A stretch of DNA of 64,000 nt from Bradyrhizobium diazoefficiens (lineage in GTDB: Bacteria; Pseudomonadota; Alphaproteobacteria; Rhizobiales; Xanthobacteraceae). A program made the position numbers and the translations under genes. A model generated the notes under the pieces. The model had not been told where the DNA came from. It searched no databases and worked only from the letters and a program-made list of their open reading frames with translations. Positions within the stretch are counted from its first letter, which is position 1, and each line of letters opens with the position of its first letter. Below are positions 33,436-41,071 of the stretch, piece by piece. The DNA lies in assembly GCF_018131015.1 (NCBI RefSeq), contig NZ_JAFCJJ010000003.1:1-64000 (forward strand), given 5' to 3'.

Positions 33436-35954
33436 TCGCAACTCTGGCGGAGGCGGCGCTGCGCTCCCTTGTGCTGGGAGGCGTCGTCTGGTTCGGTCTC
33501 AATCTCTTTCGCGTGCGCAATCCGCACGTGCAAATGACGGCGTGGGTCGTCGTGCTGCTGGCCTCGCTCGCGATGCCGTTCGTGATGCATTGGCCGACGC
33601 TCACCATCGATCGGCTGCCCGCGTTCGTGCCGGTGGTGCCGGACGTAGTGGGGCCGGCCGACATCTCGACGCTGGAAATGCCGCAGTCGGCCCTGCCGAT
33701 CGCGCCCGGCGCCGTCGCCGTGCCGCCGGCAGCAACTGCTACGTCGATCAACTGGTGGCTGCTCGCCACGATCACCTATGCCGGTGTGGCCGGCTGCCTG
33801 CTGCTGCGGCTTGCGATCGGTCTCGGTCTGACCTGGCGTCTAGCGCGGGCGGCAAAGCCGATGAAGGGCCCGCACATGATCGGCGCCGATGTGCGCGTCA
33901 GCCGCGATGTCGGCGGTCCCGTCACCTTCGGATCGACCATCCTGGTGCCGCCGCAATTTTCAGGCTGGGACGCCAAGAAGCGGCTTGCTGTGCTCGCGCA
34001 TGAGGGGGCCCATGTCGCCAATGGCGATTTCTATGTCCTTCTGCTCGCGTCCCTCAATCGCGCGCTGTTCTGGTTCAGCCCGTTCTCGTGGTGGCAGCTT
34101 GCCCGCCTTGCCGAACTCGCCGAGATCATCAGCGACGCCCAGGCGATCGAGGTGATGGACGACCGGCTGTCCTATGCCGAGATCCTGCTCGATTTTGCGG
34201 CCACCGTGAAACCGCGGCCGGTGGAGCTCGCGATGGCGCGGGCCTCGACGGTGCGGGCCCGCGTCGAGCGCATCATTGCGGCTGCCGCCATGCCCGCGGC
34301 GGTCGGCTGGCGCAAGCGGCTGTCGATCGCGGCTGCGATCGTGCCGGCCGTGATCGTCTCCGCCGGCATGATCGCCTATCGCACGCCGGACCCGGCGCCC
34401 GTCGCCGCGGATCTCGGCGACGTGCCGGCCCAGCATTACCGCCCCTTCGTCAATTTCTATGCGATGGGGCCGGCTTCGGTCTTCGCCGTTTTCCGCGAGG
34501 GCGGCGAGCTCTACGGGCAGCTCACCGGACAGCGCAGGGTGCGCCTCACCATCGGCGATGACGGCACGGCGTCCTACAAGGCTGCCTTCGGCGAGATCAA
34601 TTTCCCGATCGCCGCGGAACGCCGCTCCTCCGAGCTGATGCTGCGCATGAACGGCCGCGACGTGCGCGCGGTTAGCCTCGTCGAGATGCCGACGGCAGCC
34701 ACCGATCCGGCACCGCTCGATCAGTATGTCGGCTGGTACCGGACCGCGCCGGACCGGGGGCTCTCCGTGCGGCGTGACGGCGATCGCCTCTGGCTGCAGG
34801 AGACCGGACAGGGTGCAATGCAGGTCATCCCCGAGGGTACTGATGTCTTCTCCTTCCGTGGCGACCATCTGCTGATCTTCCTGCGCGATGAGCAGTCGAA
34901 GGTTTCCCGCCTGCTGGTGCAGAGCGCCGTTTTCGGGGCCCGCCTCGCGCCGCGTATCGATGCGGCGGTCGCCCAGACGATTGAGGCCGACTTCGCGCGC
35001 CGCCTCGCGCAAGTTCCGGACCGGTTCAAGGAGCAGGTCCCCGCCGCCGGCGGCAGGGAGATGATCCTGCGCGGGATTGACGGCTTGCGCCGCGGCGCGC
35101 CGCAATACGAGCTCATGAGTGCGCCGCTTGCCGCCAAGATCCATCTGCATCTCGAGGAAATGCGCACGACCTTCGCGGCGCTGGGTGCGGTGGAGACGCT
35201 CTTCTTCCGCGGCGTCAGTCCCTTTGGCTACGACATCTATGGCGCGAAGTTCGAGAACGGTACCGCAGAATTCCGCCTGCTGCTCGAGCCCGACGGCAAG
35301 GTTGGCGACGTGATCTTCCGGCCCGACGGCAATGACGAGCTCGGCGGCATCGTGCCGTGCTCGGTGGAAGCGAGCGTGCGCGGCCGTGCCGACACCTCGC
35401 CGATCCGGATCATGATCTATAACGAGCTCGGCGACGACATCCAGGTCTTCAATCTCGACGCCGGCGGCAATCGCGTGAAGCAGAGCGTCGTCAGGCACAA
35501 CGTCACCTGGGCTGCCCTGACCACCGTGAATAGTCCCTGGGTGATTGCAGACAAGTCGGGACGGTGCATGGAGATCCTGGTGCCGGGCCGGCAGACGCGC
35601 TTTCACAATGTCGAGGTGTCGAACCTCGGCGCCCGGCCGGGGCGCGCGGCGCGGCGTGCCGTTCCGATCGTCAATGGCGAGGAGACGCTGCGGCGCTACA
35701 TCGAAGGCCTCGGCAAGGGCGAGCCAGACTACGAGCATATGACGCCGGAAGTCGCCAATATCACCCGTCAGCAGCTGGCGGTCGACCAGGCGATCCTGGC
35801 GCGGCTCGGCGCGTTGCGCGCGGTCTCGTTCCGCGGCGTCACCGGACTCGACAGCGATATCTACCTCGCGCAGTTCGCCAATGGCTCGGCGGAATGGCGC
35901 ATCGGCGTCAGGAACGGCATGATCACGAAGATCGCGCTCGGACCGAACTACTAA
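33432..35954 (+). CDS. M56/BlaR1-like membrane protease with a novel multi-domain sensor region
   Basis: This 840-residue protein starts with a BlaR1-type membrane part (residues ~1-320): helices near 8-25, 35-52, 108-131 and 298-318, and the zinc motif HEGAH at residues 190-194. No penicillin-binding domain follows. Instead there are two DUF3471-like beta units (~335-415, ~430-500) and a ~95-residue domain present twice (~541-636 and 748-840; shared pattern G-x-E-x-Y-E-x-M, then FRGV...DIY.A.F.NG.AE.R). Between the copies lies a segment (~655-727) resembling the VHL beta domain (MIYNELGDDIQVFNLDAGG and SPWVIADKSGRCMEILVPG). It is translationally coupled to the BlaI-like gene. The ligand is unknown. 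Confidence 0.85.
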   Translation: MIATLAEAALRSLVLGGVVWFGLNLFRVRNPHVQMTAWVVVLLASLAMPFVMHWPTLTIDRLPAFVPVVPDVVGPADISTLEMPQSALPIAPGAVAVPPAATATSINWWLLATITYAGVAGCLLLRLAIGLGLTWRLARAAKPMKGPHMIGADVRVSRDVGGPVTFGSTILVPPQFSGWDAKKRLAVLAHEGAHVANGDFYVLLLASLNRALFWFSPFSWWQLARLAELAEIISDAQAIEVMDDRLSYAEILLDFAATVKPRPVELAMARASTVRARVERIIAAAAMPAAVGWRKRLSIAAAIVPAVIVSAGMIAYRTPDPAPVAADLGDVPAQHYRPFVNFYAMGPASVFAVFREGGELYGQLTGQRRVRLTIGDDGTASYKAAFGEINFPIAAERRSSELMLRMNGRDVRAVSLVEMPTAATDPAPLDQYVGWYRTAPDRGLSVRRDGDRLWLQETGQGAMQVIPEGTDVFSFRGDHLLIFLRDEQSKVSRLLVQSAVFGARLAPRIDAAVAQTIEADFARRLAQVPDRFKEQVPAAGGREMILRGIDGLRRGAPQYELMSAPLAAKIHLHLEEMRTTFAALGAVETLFFRGVSPFGYDIYGAKFENGTAEFRLLLEPDGKVGDVIFRPDGNDELGGIVPCSVEASVRGRADTSPIRIMIYNELGDDIQVFNLDAGGNRVKQSVVRHNVTWAALTTVNSPWVIADKSGRCMEILVPGRQTRFHNVEVSNLGARPGRAARRAVPIVNGEETLRRYIEGLGKGEPDYEHMTPEVANITRQQLAVDQAILARLGALRAVSFRGVTGLDSDIYLAQFANGSAEWRIGVRNGMITKIALGPNY

Positions 35955-36057
35955 AACCGGCGGGCATTCGCTGAACTCGCGGATGCCTGCGCAACGGCGG
36001 GACAGCTTGTATTGCTGCAATCTCAGCTTGCGCCTGCGCGCCCGCAATGTTACGGTA

Positions 36058-36069
36058 TGTAGCACTACA
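36058..36069. promoter_or_regulatory. BlaI-type operator upstream of the DUF1800-DUF1501 operon
   Basis: TGTAGCACTACA is a perfect TGTAG-N2-CTACA palindrome, 64 bases before the DUF1800 start. It differs from the 33002-33013 site at only two positions. This suggests that the neighbouring BlaI-type repressor also controls this operon. Confidence 0.6.
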
Positions 36070-36133
36070 GGTCGTAGTCCGGTAAGCCGTTTCGCGAGCG
36101 CCGGGCGGCCACGAAGGAAATCGGGCGGTCGCC

Positions 36134-37591
36134 ATGAGCAATTCTGCAAAGGCCGAGGCTGTGCTGGCGCTTCATCGCTTCGGGATGGGGCCGCGACCGG
36201 GATCGATTGCGGCGGTCGGAAGCGACCCGCGCGGTGCGCTGATTGCCGAGCTCGATCGGCCGCTCGCGCTCGCCGCCGCCGACGGCCTTCCCAACAGCGC
36301 GAAGGCCTATCGCACGGTGGCCGATGCCAATGCACGGCGAGCCGCGCGCGCCAAGCAGGCGCAGCAGCAGGCGAGGAAGCAGCAGACGGCTGCGACGCCC
36401 GCCATGTCGGAAGACCAGATACAGGCGCCGACGCAGAACCAGGAGAAGGATGCGGCCGAGAAGGCGGCGAAGCAGGCGGCCGACGCCGTTCCAGATCCTG
36501 GACGCCCGATTTATCTGCAGGAAGCCAAGCTGCGCATGGAGGCGGCGCTCGCCGCCGAGATCGGTTTCGCCGAGCGGCTGGTGTGGTTCTGGTCCAACCA
36601 TTTCTGCATCTCGGCCAACAAGATCCAGAGCATGTCCGGCGCCTATGAGCGCGAAGCGGTTCGCGCGCACGCGCTCGGTCGTTTCGTCGATCTCCTGCTG
36701 GCCGCCGAAGGCCATCCGGCGATGCTGTTCTATCTCGACAATCTCAACTCGATGGGGGCGAATTCGATCGCCGGCATCAATCGCAGTGCCGGTCTCAACG
36801 AGAACATCGCGCGCGAGATCATGGAGCTGCATACGCTCGGCGTGCGCACCGGCTACACCCAGGACGACGTGATCAGTTTCGCCAATGTGCTGACCGGCTG
36901 GACCCTGGTGCCGCCGGGCGCCGATCCCCAGCATGGCGGCGAGTTCGTCTTCAATCCCCGCCTGCACGAGCCCGGCGGCCAGACCGTGCTCGGCAAGCGC
37001 TATGAGCAGGAGGATGACGAGCAGGGCCGCGCCGTGCTGCGCGACCTCGCCGCGCATCCGGCGACCGCGACCCATGTCGCGACAAAACTCGCGCGCCATT
37101 TCGTCGCCGACGAGCCGCCGCCGATCCTGATCGAGCAGATCGCGAAGCGCTTTCGCGATACGGAGGGCGACCTCAAGCAGGTTGCGGTCGCGATGGTGTC
37201 GTCGGACGAAGCGTGGCGCGGGCCGCCGACCAAACTCAAGCGTCCGACCGAATGGGGCATCGGCATGATCCGCGCGACCGGCATCACGGTGATCGATCCC
37301 GGTCGATATGCCGCCGGTCTGGAGTTGCTCGGCGAAGCGCTGTGGCGTCCGTCGGCGCCCAAAGGCTATCCGGATGACGAGGCGAGCTGGATCGACGGTA
37401 TCGGCCGGCGGCTCGACGTCGCCAACAATTTTGCCGAGCGCATCAGCGGCACGGTCGATCCGCAAGTCATCATCGAGGACGTCTTCGCGTCCGAGATCGC
37501 GCCCGAGGTGAAGCAGGCGGTCGGCCGCGCCGAGACCCGGCAGCAGGCACTCGCGCTGCTGTTCATGTCGTCGGATTTTCAGAGGAGGTGA
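36134..37591 (+). CDS. DUF1800 family protein
   Basis: This 485-residue protein starts with the family-typical ALHRFGMGPRPG and contains ERLVWFWSNHFCISANK, ENIAREIMELHTLGV, and YTQDDVISFANVLTGWT, all DUF1800 hallmarks. An Ala/Gln/Lys-rich low-complexity stretch (residues ~55-120) is inserted near the N-terminus. No signal peptide is evident. DUF1800 genes are usually paired with DUF1501 genes as here, and the biochemical function is unknown. A BlaI-type operator lies upstream. Confidence 0.88.
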   Translation: MSNSAKAEAVLALHRFGMGPRPGSIAAVGSDPRGALIAELDRPLALAAADGLPNSAKAYRTVADANARRAARAKQAQQQARKQQTAATPAMSEDQIQAPTQNQEKDAAEKAAKQAADAVPDPGRPIYLQEAKLRMEAALAAEIGFAERLVWFWSNHFCISANKIQSMSGAYEREAVRAHALGRFVDLLLAAEGHPAMLFYLDNLNSMGANSIAGINRSAGLNENIAREIMELHTLGVRTGYTQDDVISFANVLTGWTLVPPGADPQHGGEFVFNPRLHEPGGQTVLGKRYEQEDDEQGRAVLRDLAAHPATATHVATKLARHFVADEPPPILIEQIAKRFRDTEGDLKQVAVAMVSSDEAWRGPPTKLKRPTEWGIGMIRATGITVIDPGRYAAGLELLGEALWRPSAPKGYPDDEASWIDGIGRRLDVANNFAERISGTVDPQVIIEDVFASEIAPEVKQAVGRAETRQQALALLFMSSDFQRR

Positions 37592-37593
37592 GC

Positions 37594-38844
37594 ATGGGCT
37601 TCGACAATCATTTGCCCACGCGGCGCGAGCTTCTGGTCGGCTCCGGTGCACTGTTCGCGTGGAGCCAGATGCCGCGGCTTGCGCGCGCCGAAGGGCGCGA
37701 TCCGCGCCTGCTCGTCGTCGTGCTCCGCGGCGCGCTCGACGGCCTTGGCGCGGTCGCGCCGGTTGGCGATCCCGACTGGATCTCGTTGCGCGGCGATCGC
37801 GCGCTCGTGCTGGACGGCAAGCCGCCGGCGCTGCCGCTCGATGCCTTCTTCGCGCTCAATCCGGCGATGCCGAACCTGCACCGTCTCTACAAGACCGGCA
37901 AAGCCGCGATCGTCCATGCCACTGCGACGCCCTATCGCGAACGCTCGCATTTCGACGGCCAGGACGTGCTCGAGAGCGGGTTCACCAGGCCCGGTAGGAC
38001 CGGCTCGGGCTGGCTCAACCGCGCGCTGGTCGCGCTCGAGTCAGGCGGGCGCGTCGATCCGCGCGGCAGCCGCGCGCTCGGCATCGGCTCGGTGACGCCT
38101 CTTGTAGTGCGCGGGTCGGCGCCGGTGATGACGTGGGTGCCGCAGAAGCTCTTGCCGGCGAGCGAGGACACGCAGAGCCGCCTGCTCGATCTCTACCGGC
38201 ACACTGACCCGAAGCTTGCCACCGTGCTCCAGGCACGCATGAAGCTTGCCTCGCTCGGCGGCGCGCCGGGCAGCGGCGATCCGATGTCGGACGATCCGAC
38301 GCTGATGCCGCCCGGCATCGGGCGCGTGCGCGCCTATTTCGCCGAGGCTGCCGGCACCGCCGCGCGCTATCTCGCAAAGGCCGACGGCCCGCGCGTCGGC
38401 GCCATGGGCTTCGTCGGCTGGGACACGCACATCGCCGAAGGCGCAGCCTCGGGCCAGCTCTACAATCTGCTCGGTGCGCTCGACGGCGCCTTTGCCGCGA
38501 TCGAGACCAACATGGGCGAGGCCTGGCGCGAGACGGTGGTCGCCGTCGTCACCGAGTTCGGGCGCACTGCGCGCATCAACGGCACGCAGGGCACTGATCA
38601 TGGCACCGGCACGGTCGCCTTCCTCGTCGGTGGCGCGCTTGCAGGCGGCCGGGTGATCGCAGACTGGCCCGGCCTGAAGCCCGCGCAGTTGTTCGAGGAC
38701 CGCGACCTGAAGCCGACCACGGATCTGCGCGCCGTGTTGAAAGGCCTGCTCAGGGACCACCTGCGCGTCGAGGAGAAGGTGCTGGCTGAAGCGGTGTTTC
38801 CCGGCAGCGCGGACGTCAAGGCAATGGATGGCCTCGTCGGCTGA
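37594..38844 (+). CDS. DUF1501 family protein, Tat-exported
   Basis: This 416-residue protein begins with a twin-arginine signal (TRRELLVGSGALFAW, cleavage near ARAEG) and belongs to the DUF1501 group related to the alkaline phosphatase/sulfatase superfamily. Segments supporting this are VVVLRGALDGLGAVAP near the N-terminus, YRERSHFDGQDVLESG, and VVTEFGRTARINGTQGTDHG near residue 320. The ATG at 37594 follows AGGAGG, 2 bases after the DUF1800 stop. It probably works with DUF1800 in the cell envelope; no activity is established. Confidence 0.88.
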   Translation: MGFDNHLPTRRELLVGSGALFAWSQMPRLARAEGRDPRLLVVVLRGALDGLGAVAPVGDPDWISLRGDRALVLDGKPPALPLDAFFALNPAMPNLHRLYKTGKAAIVHATATPYRERSHFDGQDVLESGFTRPGRTGSGWLNRALVALESGGRVDPRGSRALGIGSVTPLVVRGSAPVMTWVPQKLLPASEDTQSRLLDLYRHTDPKLATVLQARMKLASLGGAPGSGDPMSDDPTLMPPGIGRVRAYFAEAAGTAARYLAKADGPRVGAMGFVGWDTHIAEGAASGQLYNLLGALDGAFAAIETNMGEAWRETVVAVVTEFGRTARINGTQGTDHGTGTVAFLVGGALAGGRVIADWPGLKPAQLFEDRDLKPTTDLRAVLKGLLRDHLRVEEKVLAEAVFPGSADVKAMDGLVG

Positions 38845-38873
38845 CGGCACGGCGATTGCAACGCGATCGGTTC

Positions 38874-39041
38874 ATGATGTGCACGCTGACGCAACGGGAG
38901 CTCGATTTTCTCGCCAGCCTGAAGACAGGCTGGCGGCGGCTCTATCGGCGTGAGCTGTTGCGGCTCTTGAGGGGTGACGCCGAGGCTGGTGACGCTCAAT
39001 CCGACCCGCGCCCGATCGTCTTCCGGGTCGTGTCAGGCTGA
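38874..39041 (+). CDS. Possible small hypothetical protein
   Basis: A 55-residue frame reads MMCTLTQRELDFLASLKTGW and ends PRPIVFRVVSG. It is basic and probably helical in its first half, and begins 29 bases after DUF1501. I do not recognise it. Codon use looks coding-like, but no strong ribosome binding site is present. The remaining bases to 39195 show no gene. Confidence 0.4.
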   Translation: MMCTLTQRELDFLASLKTGWRRLYRRELLRLLRGDAEAGDAQSDPRPIVFRVVSG

Positions 39042-39195
39042 GTTCTCGCGCGTTGCGTCCTGATGCAGGACAATCGGACTGTGGTGGAATCGTCACAGCG
39101 GCTGCGAAACGGCTGCGGCCGCAGGGCTGCTTTCGTTCCGACAAGGTTCTGCCCTCATTGCCCACCGAAACTCACGGCGTTCGGAGGGGCGTATC

Positions 39196-39732
39196 ATGTC
39201 TCGCTTTGCAAGCACAGAAAGTGCCCGGATTTCCCTCGCTAACCCGCGCTGCCGGCCGGCCCGGCTGCTGCTCGCCATCATCGGCGCCGCCTCGCTCGCC
39301 GCCTGCGCGCAATCGCCGGTCGGTCGCCAGAAGGCCGATCTTGCCGGCGGCACCCGGCAGGCTGCGGTCGAGCGGCCCCACAGGGTGGCGGCGCTGCATC
39401 CGCGGCCGATCAGGCGGGCACGTTCGTCTGACCAGGCAGCGAGCGGCACGCGCACAGCTTCGCTGGGCGTTGCGAGCTTCTACTCCGATACGGAAACCGC
39501 GAGCGGTGAGAAGTTCGACGGCAACGAGCTGACCGCGGCCCATCCGACCCTGCCATTCGGCACAAAGCTGCGCGTCACCGACGTCTCCTCCGGCCGCTTC
39601 GTGACCGTCAGGGTCAACGATCGCGGGCCCTATGTCCGAGGCCGTGTCGTCGATGTCTCGCCTTCCGCAGCGGAAGCGCTCGGCATTGTCGACAAGGGCA
39701 TCACGAATGTCAGGCTCGACGTCGTCCGATAG
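39196..39732 (+). CDS. RlpA-like septal ring lipoprotein
   Basis: This 178-residue protein has an N-terminal signal with lipobox LAAC (cysteine near residue 37), a basic linker, and a C-terminal double-psi beta-barrel. The barrel includes GVASFYSDTETASGEKFDGNE, LPFGTKLRVTDVSSGR and VNDRGPYVRGRVVDVSPSAA. RlpA proteins act on or bind denuded peptidoglycan at the division site. No SPOR domain is present, so it is the short form. A second, shorter RlpA-like protein is at 54910. Confidence 0.87.
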   Translation: MSRFASTESARISLANPRCRPARLLLAIIGAASLAACAQSPVGRQKADLAGGTRQAAVERPHRVAALHPRPIRRARSSDQAASGTRTASLGVASFYSDTETASGEKFDGNELTAAHPTLPFGTKLRVTDVSSGRFVTVRVNDRGPYVRGRVVDVSPSAAEALGIVDKGITNVRLDVVR

Positions 39733-39849
39733 ATCGCGTTTCGTCGAATCCTCAGCGCCGTGTTTACCGGCTGTTAGCCGTTCTGGCCGCACCATGCTTG
39801 ACCAACCAGATCGGGTGCTCCAAATCGCGGGCGTTGGGGAGGGTGGCGC

Positions 39850-40002
39850 TTGAACACGATCCAGTATCTCGAAGATCAGGCCGCGCGTGCCGAGCGGCTC
39901 GCCAAACGGATCACGGATACGCCGACGATCGAAAAGCTCCTGACCTTCGCGGTCGACCGCCGCCGTGAAATCGAGGTCATCGCCGGAAAGCGGCGCGCCT
40001 GA
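39850..40002 (+). CDS. Small conserved-looking hypothetical protein
   Basis: A 50-residue frame opens at TTG 39850 with a strong GGGGAGGGTGG just upstream. It reads MNTIQYLEDQAARAERLAKR and ends REIEVIAGKRRA, a highly charged, probably helical peptide. Function is unknown. The strong site and amphipathic pattern support it being real. Confidence 0.55.
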   Translation: MNTIQYLEDQAARAERLAKRITDTPTIEKLLTFAVDRRREIEVIAGKRRA

Positions 40003-40107
40003 TTCTCCCTTTGAACCATGCAGTGAACGCATTCGTCCACGCCGGAAGGCGCGGAACTTCTTTTCGTCTTCCGCGTCATCAGGGTGATGCAAGAGGAGGA
40101 GAGGATC

Positions 40108-40194
40108 ATGGGTTTTGGACGAGGTGCTTTGCTTTGGCTGCTGGGCGTGCCGCTGCCGATCATTCTGCTGCTGGCATTGTTCTGGCATCACTGA
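40108..40194 (+). CDS. 28-residue single-span membrane microprotein
   Basis: A short frame from ATG 40108 has AGGAGGAGAGG upstream and reads MGFGRGALLWLLGVPLPIIL, ending LLALFWHH. A single transmembrane helix with a Pro-containing middle is predicted. An intrinsic terminator follows 17 bases later, so this looks like a complete small transcription unit. Function is unknown. Confidence 0.7.
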   Translation: MGFGRGALLWLLGVPLPIILLLALFWHH

Positions 40195-40210
40195 GGTAGC
40201 CGACACGAAA

Positions 40211-40234
40211 AGCGCCGCAGCAGCGGCGCTTTTT
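40211..40234 (+). terminator. Intrinsic terminator of the microprotein gene
   Basis: AGCGCCGC (40211-40218) pairs perfectly with GCGGCGCT (40223-40230) over a 4-base loop and is followed by a T-run. Confidence 0.85.
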
Positions 40235-40276
40235 GCTGTCTGCGTCATGGAGCGGTTCGGCGCAGCGGCTGTGCGG

Positions 40277-40582
40277 TCAGGTGTGGCTGTCGACGAAGTC
40301 GCTGAGATAGTCGGGCAGCGCCGTACCGTCGATGTCGCAGCGCGTGCGGATTTCGCCGGCGACGTCGGTCGAGATGTCCTTCATCCAGTGCTCGAGCGTG
40401 TTGAACGACATCACCCTGACTGGATCGTTGAAGCAGCCTGCGACGAGCTCGCCGATCGTGGCTTCGAGGTCGTTGCGCTCGATGCGGATTTCGGTCGCGT
40501 TGTCGCGGCGGTCGACCACGACGAACAAGGTTTCGTCTGCGCCATAGGGCACGATCGAGGAGGGCAAGCGGGAGTCAAGCAT
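40277..40582 (-). CDS. Hypothetical protein, 101 residues
   Basis: The protein reads MLDSRLPSSIVPYGADETLF and contains VVDRRDNATEIRIERNDLEATIGELVAG. It is a mixed alpha/beta soluble protein without a signal peptide. I do not recognise the family. A GGAG precedes the ATG. It is convergent with the 28-residue gene and lies downstream of another small minus-strand gene at 40668. Confidence 0.6.
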   Translation of the reverse strand: MLDSRLPSSIVPYGADETLFVVVDRRDNATEIRIERNDLEATIGELVAGCFNDPVRVMSFNTLEHWMKDISTDVAGEIRTRCDIDGTALPDYLSDFVDSHT

Positions 40583-40667
40583 GTCGAGGCACTCCGATCT
40601 CCGACAACGGGAAGAACCGGAAGAAGGTTCCTGCTTGGCGACGCAAGCCAGCGAGATTGTCGTGCGG

Positions 40668-40943
40668 TCAGAGAAATTCCCGCAGCCGTGACAGCTCGGT
40701 CACATGCTCGGGCGAAAGGATCTCCGCGACCAGCGGCGGTTGTGCCGCGGTGTGGATTTCGTAGAGATGCCTGGTCGCCGCGGGCTTCTGCATGAAGGCG
40801 GAAATGCACGCATCGAGCGTGCCCTCGTGCACCTGGTAGGGGACGCGGTCGAGGCGGCGCCGATTTGCGAGCGATGGCCATTTGTGCAGGACCGCGGGCG
40901 CGCCGAAGTCGACCTTGGTATCCGATGCCGAAATATCCCCCAT
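40668..40943 (-). CDS. Hypothetical protein, 91 residues
   Basis: Starting at ATG 40943 (MGDISASDTKVDFGAPAVLH), this is a soluble protein with LDRVPYQVHEGTLDACISAFMQKP and EHVTELSRLREFL at the end. A longer start (TTG 40958) would run into the U-tract of the upstream gene's terminator, so the shorter one is preferred, with GAGGG before it. Function is unknown. It may be cotranscribed with the gene at 40277. Confidence 0.6.
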   Translation of the reverse strand: MGDISASDTKVDFGAPAVLHKWPSLANRRRLDRVPYQVHEGTLDACISAFMQKPAATRHLYEIHTAAQPPLVAEILSPEHVTELSRLREFL

Positions 40944-40956
40944 CACACCCTCACGC

Positions 40957-40993
40957 AAAAAGAACCCCGGCGCGCAAGTCCTGCGTGCCGGGG
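40957..40993 (-). terminator. Intrinsic terminator of the monooxygenase-esterase gene
   Basis: On the minus strand CCCCGGC (40993-40987) pairs with GCCGGGG (40971-40965), followed by TTCTTTTT. It lies about 80 bases beyond the stop at 41072. Confidence 0.8.
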
Positions 40994-41071
40994 CCTACAC
41001 CCTCACTGCATCTCAATGCCATTGCCTCACCAACGTGTCGGCCGGGAAATTGTTCCCGGCCGACCTGTCAT

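Noticed and set aside
33960..36335. 791-codon minus-strand open frame over the M56 gene
   Set aside because: Antisense shadow; the plus-strand protein has HEGAH, membrane helices and internal repeats.
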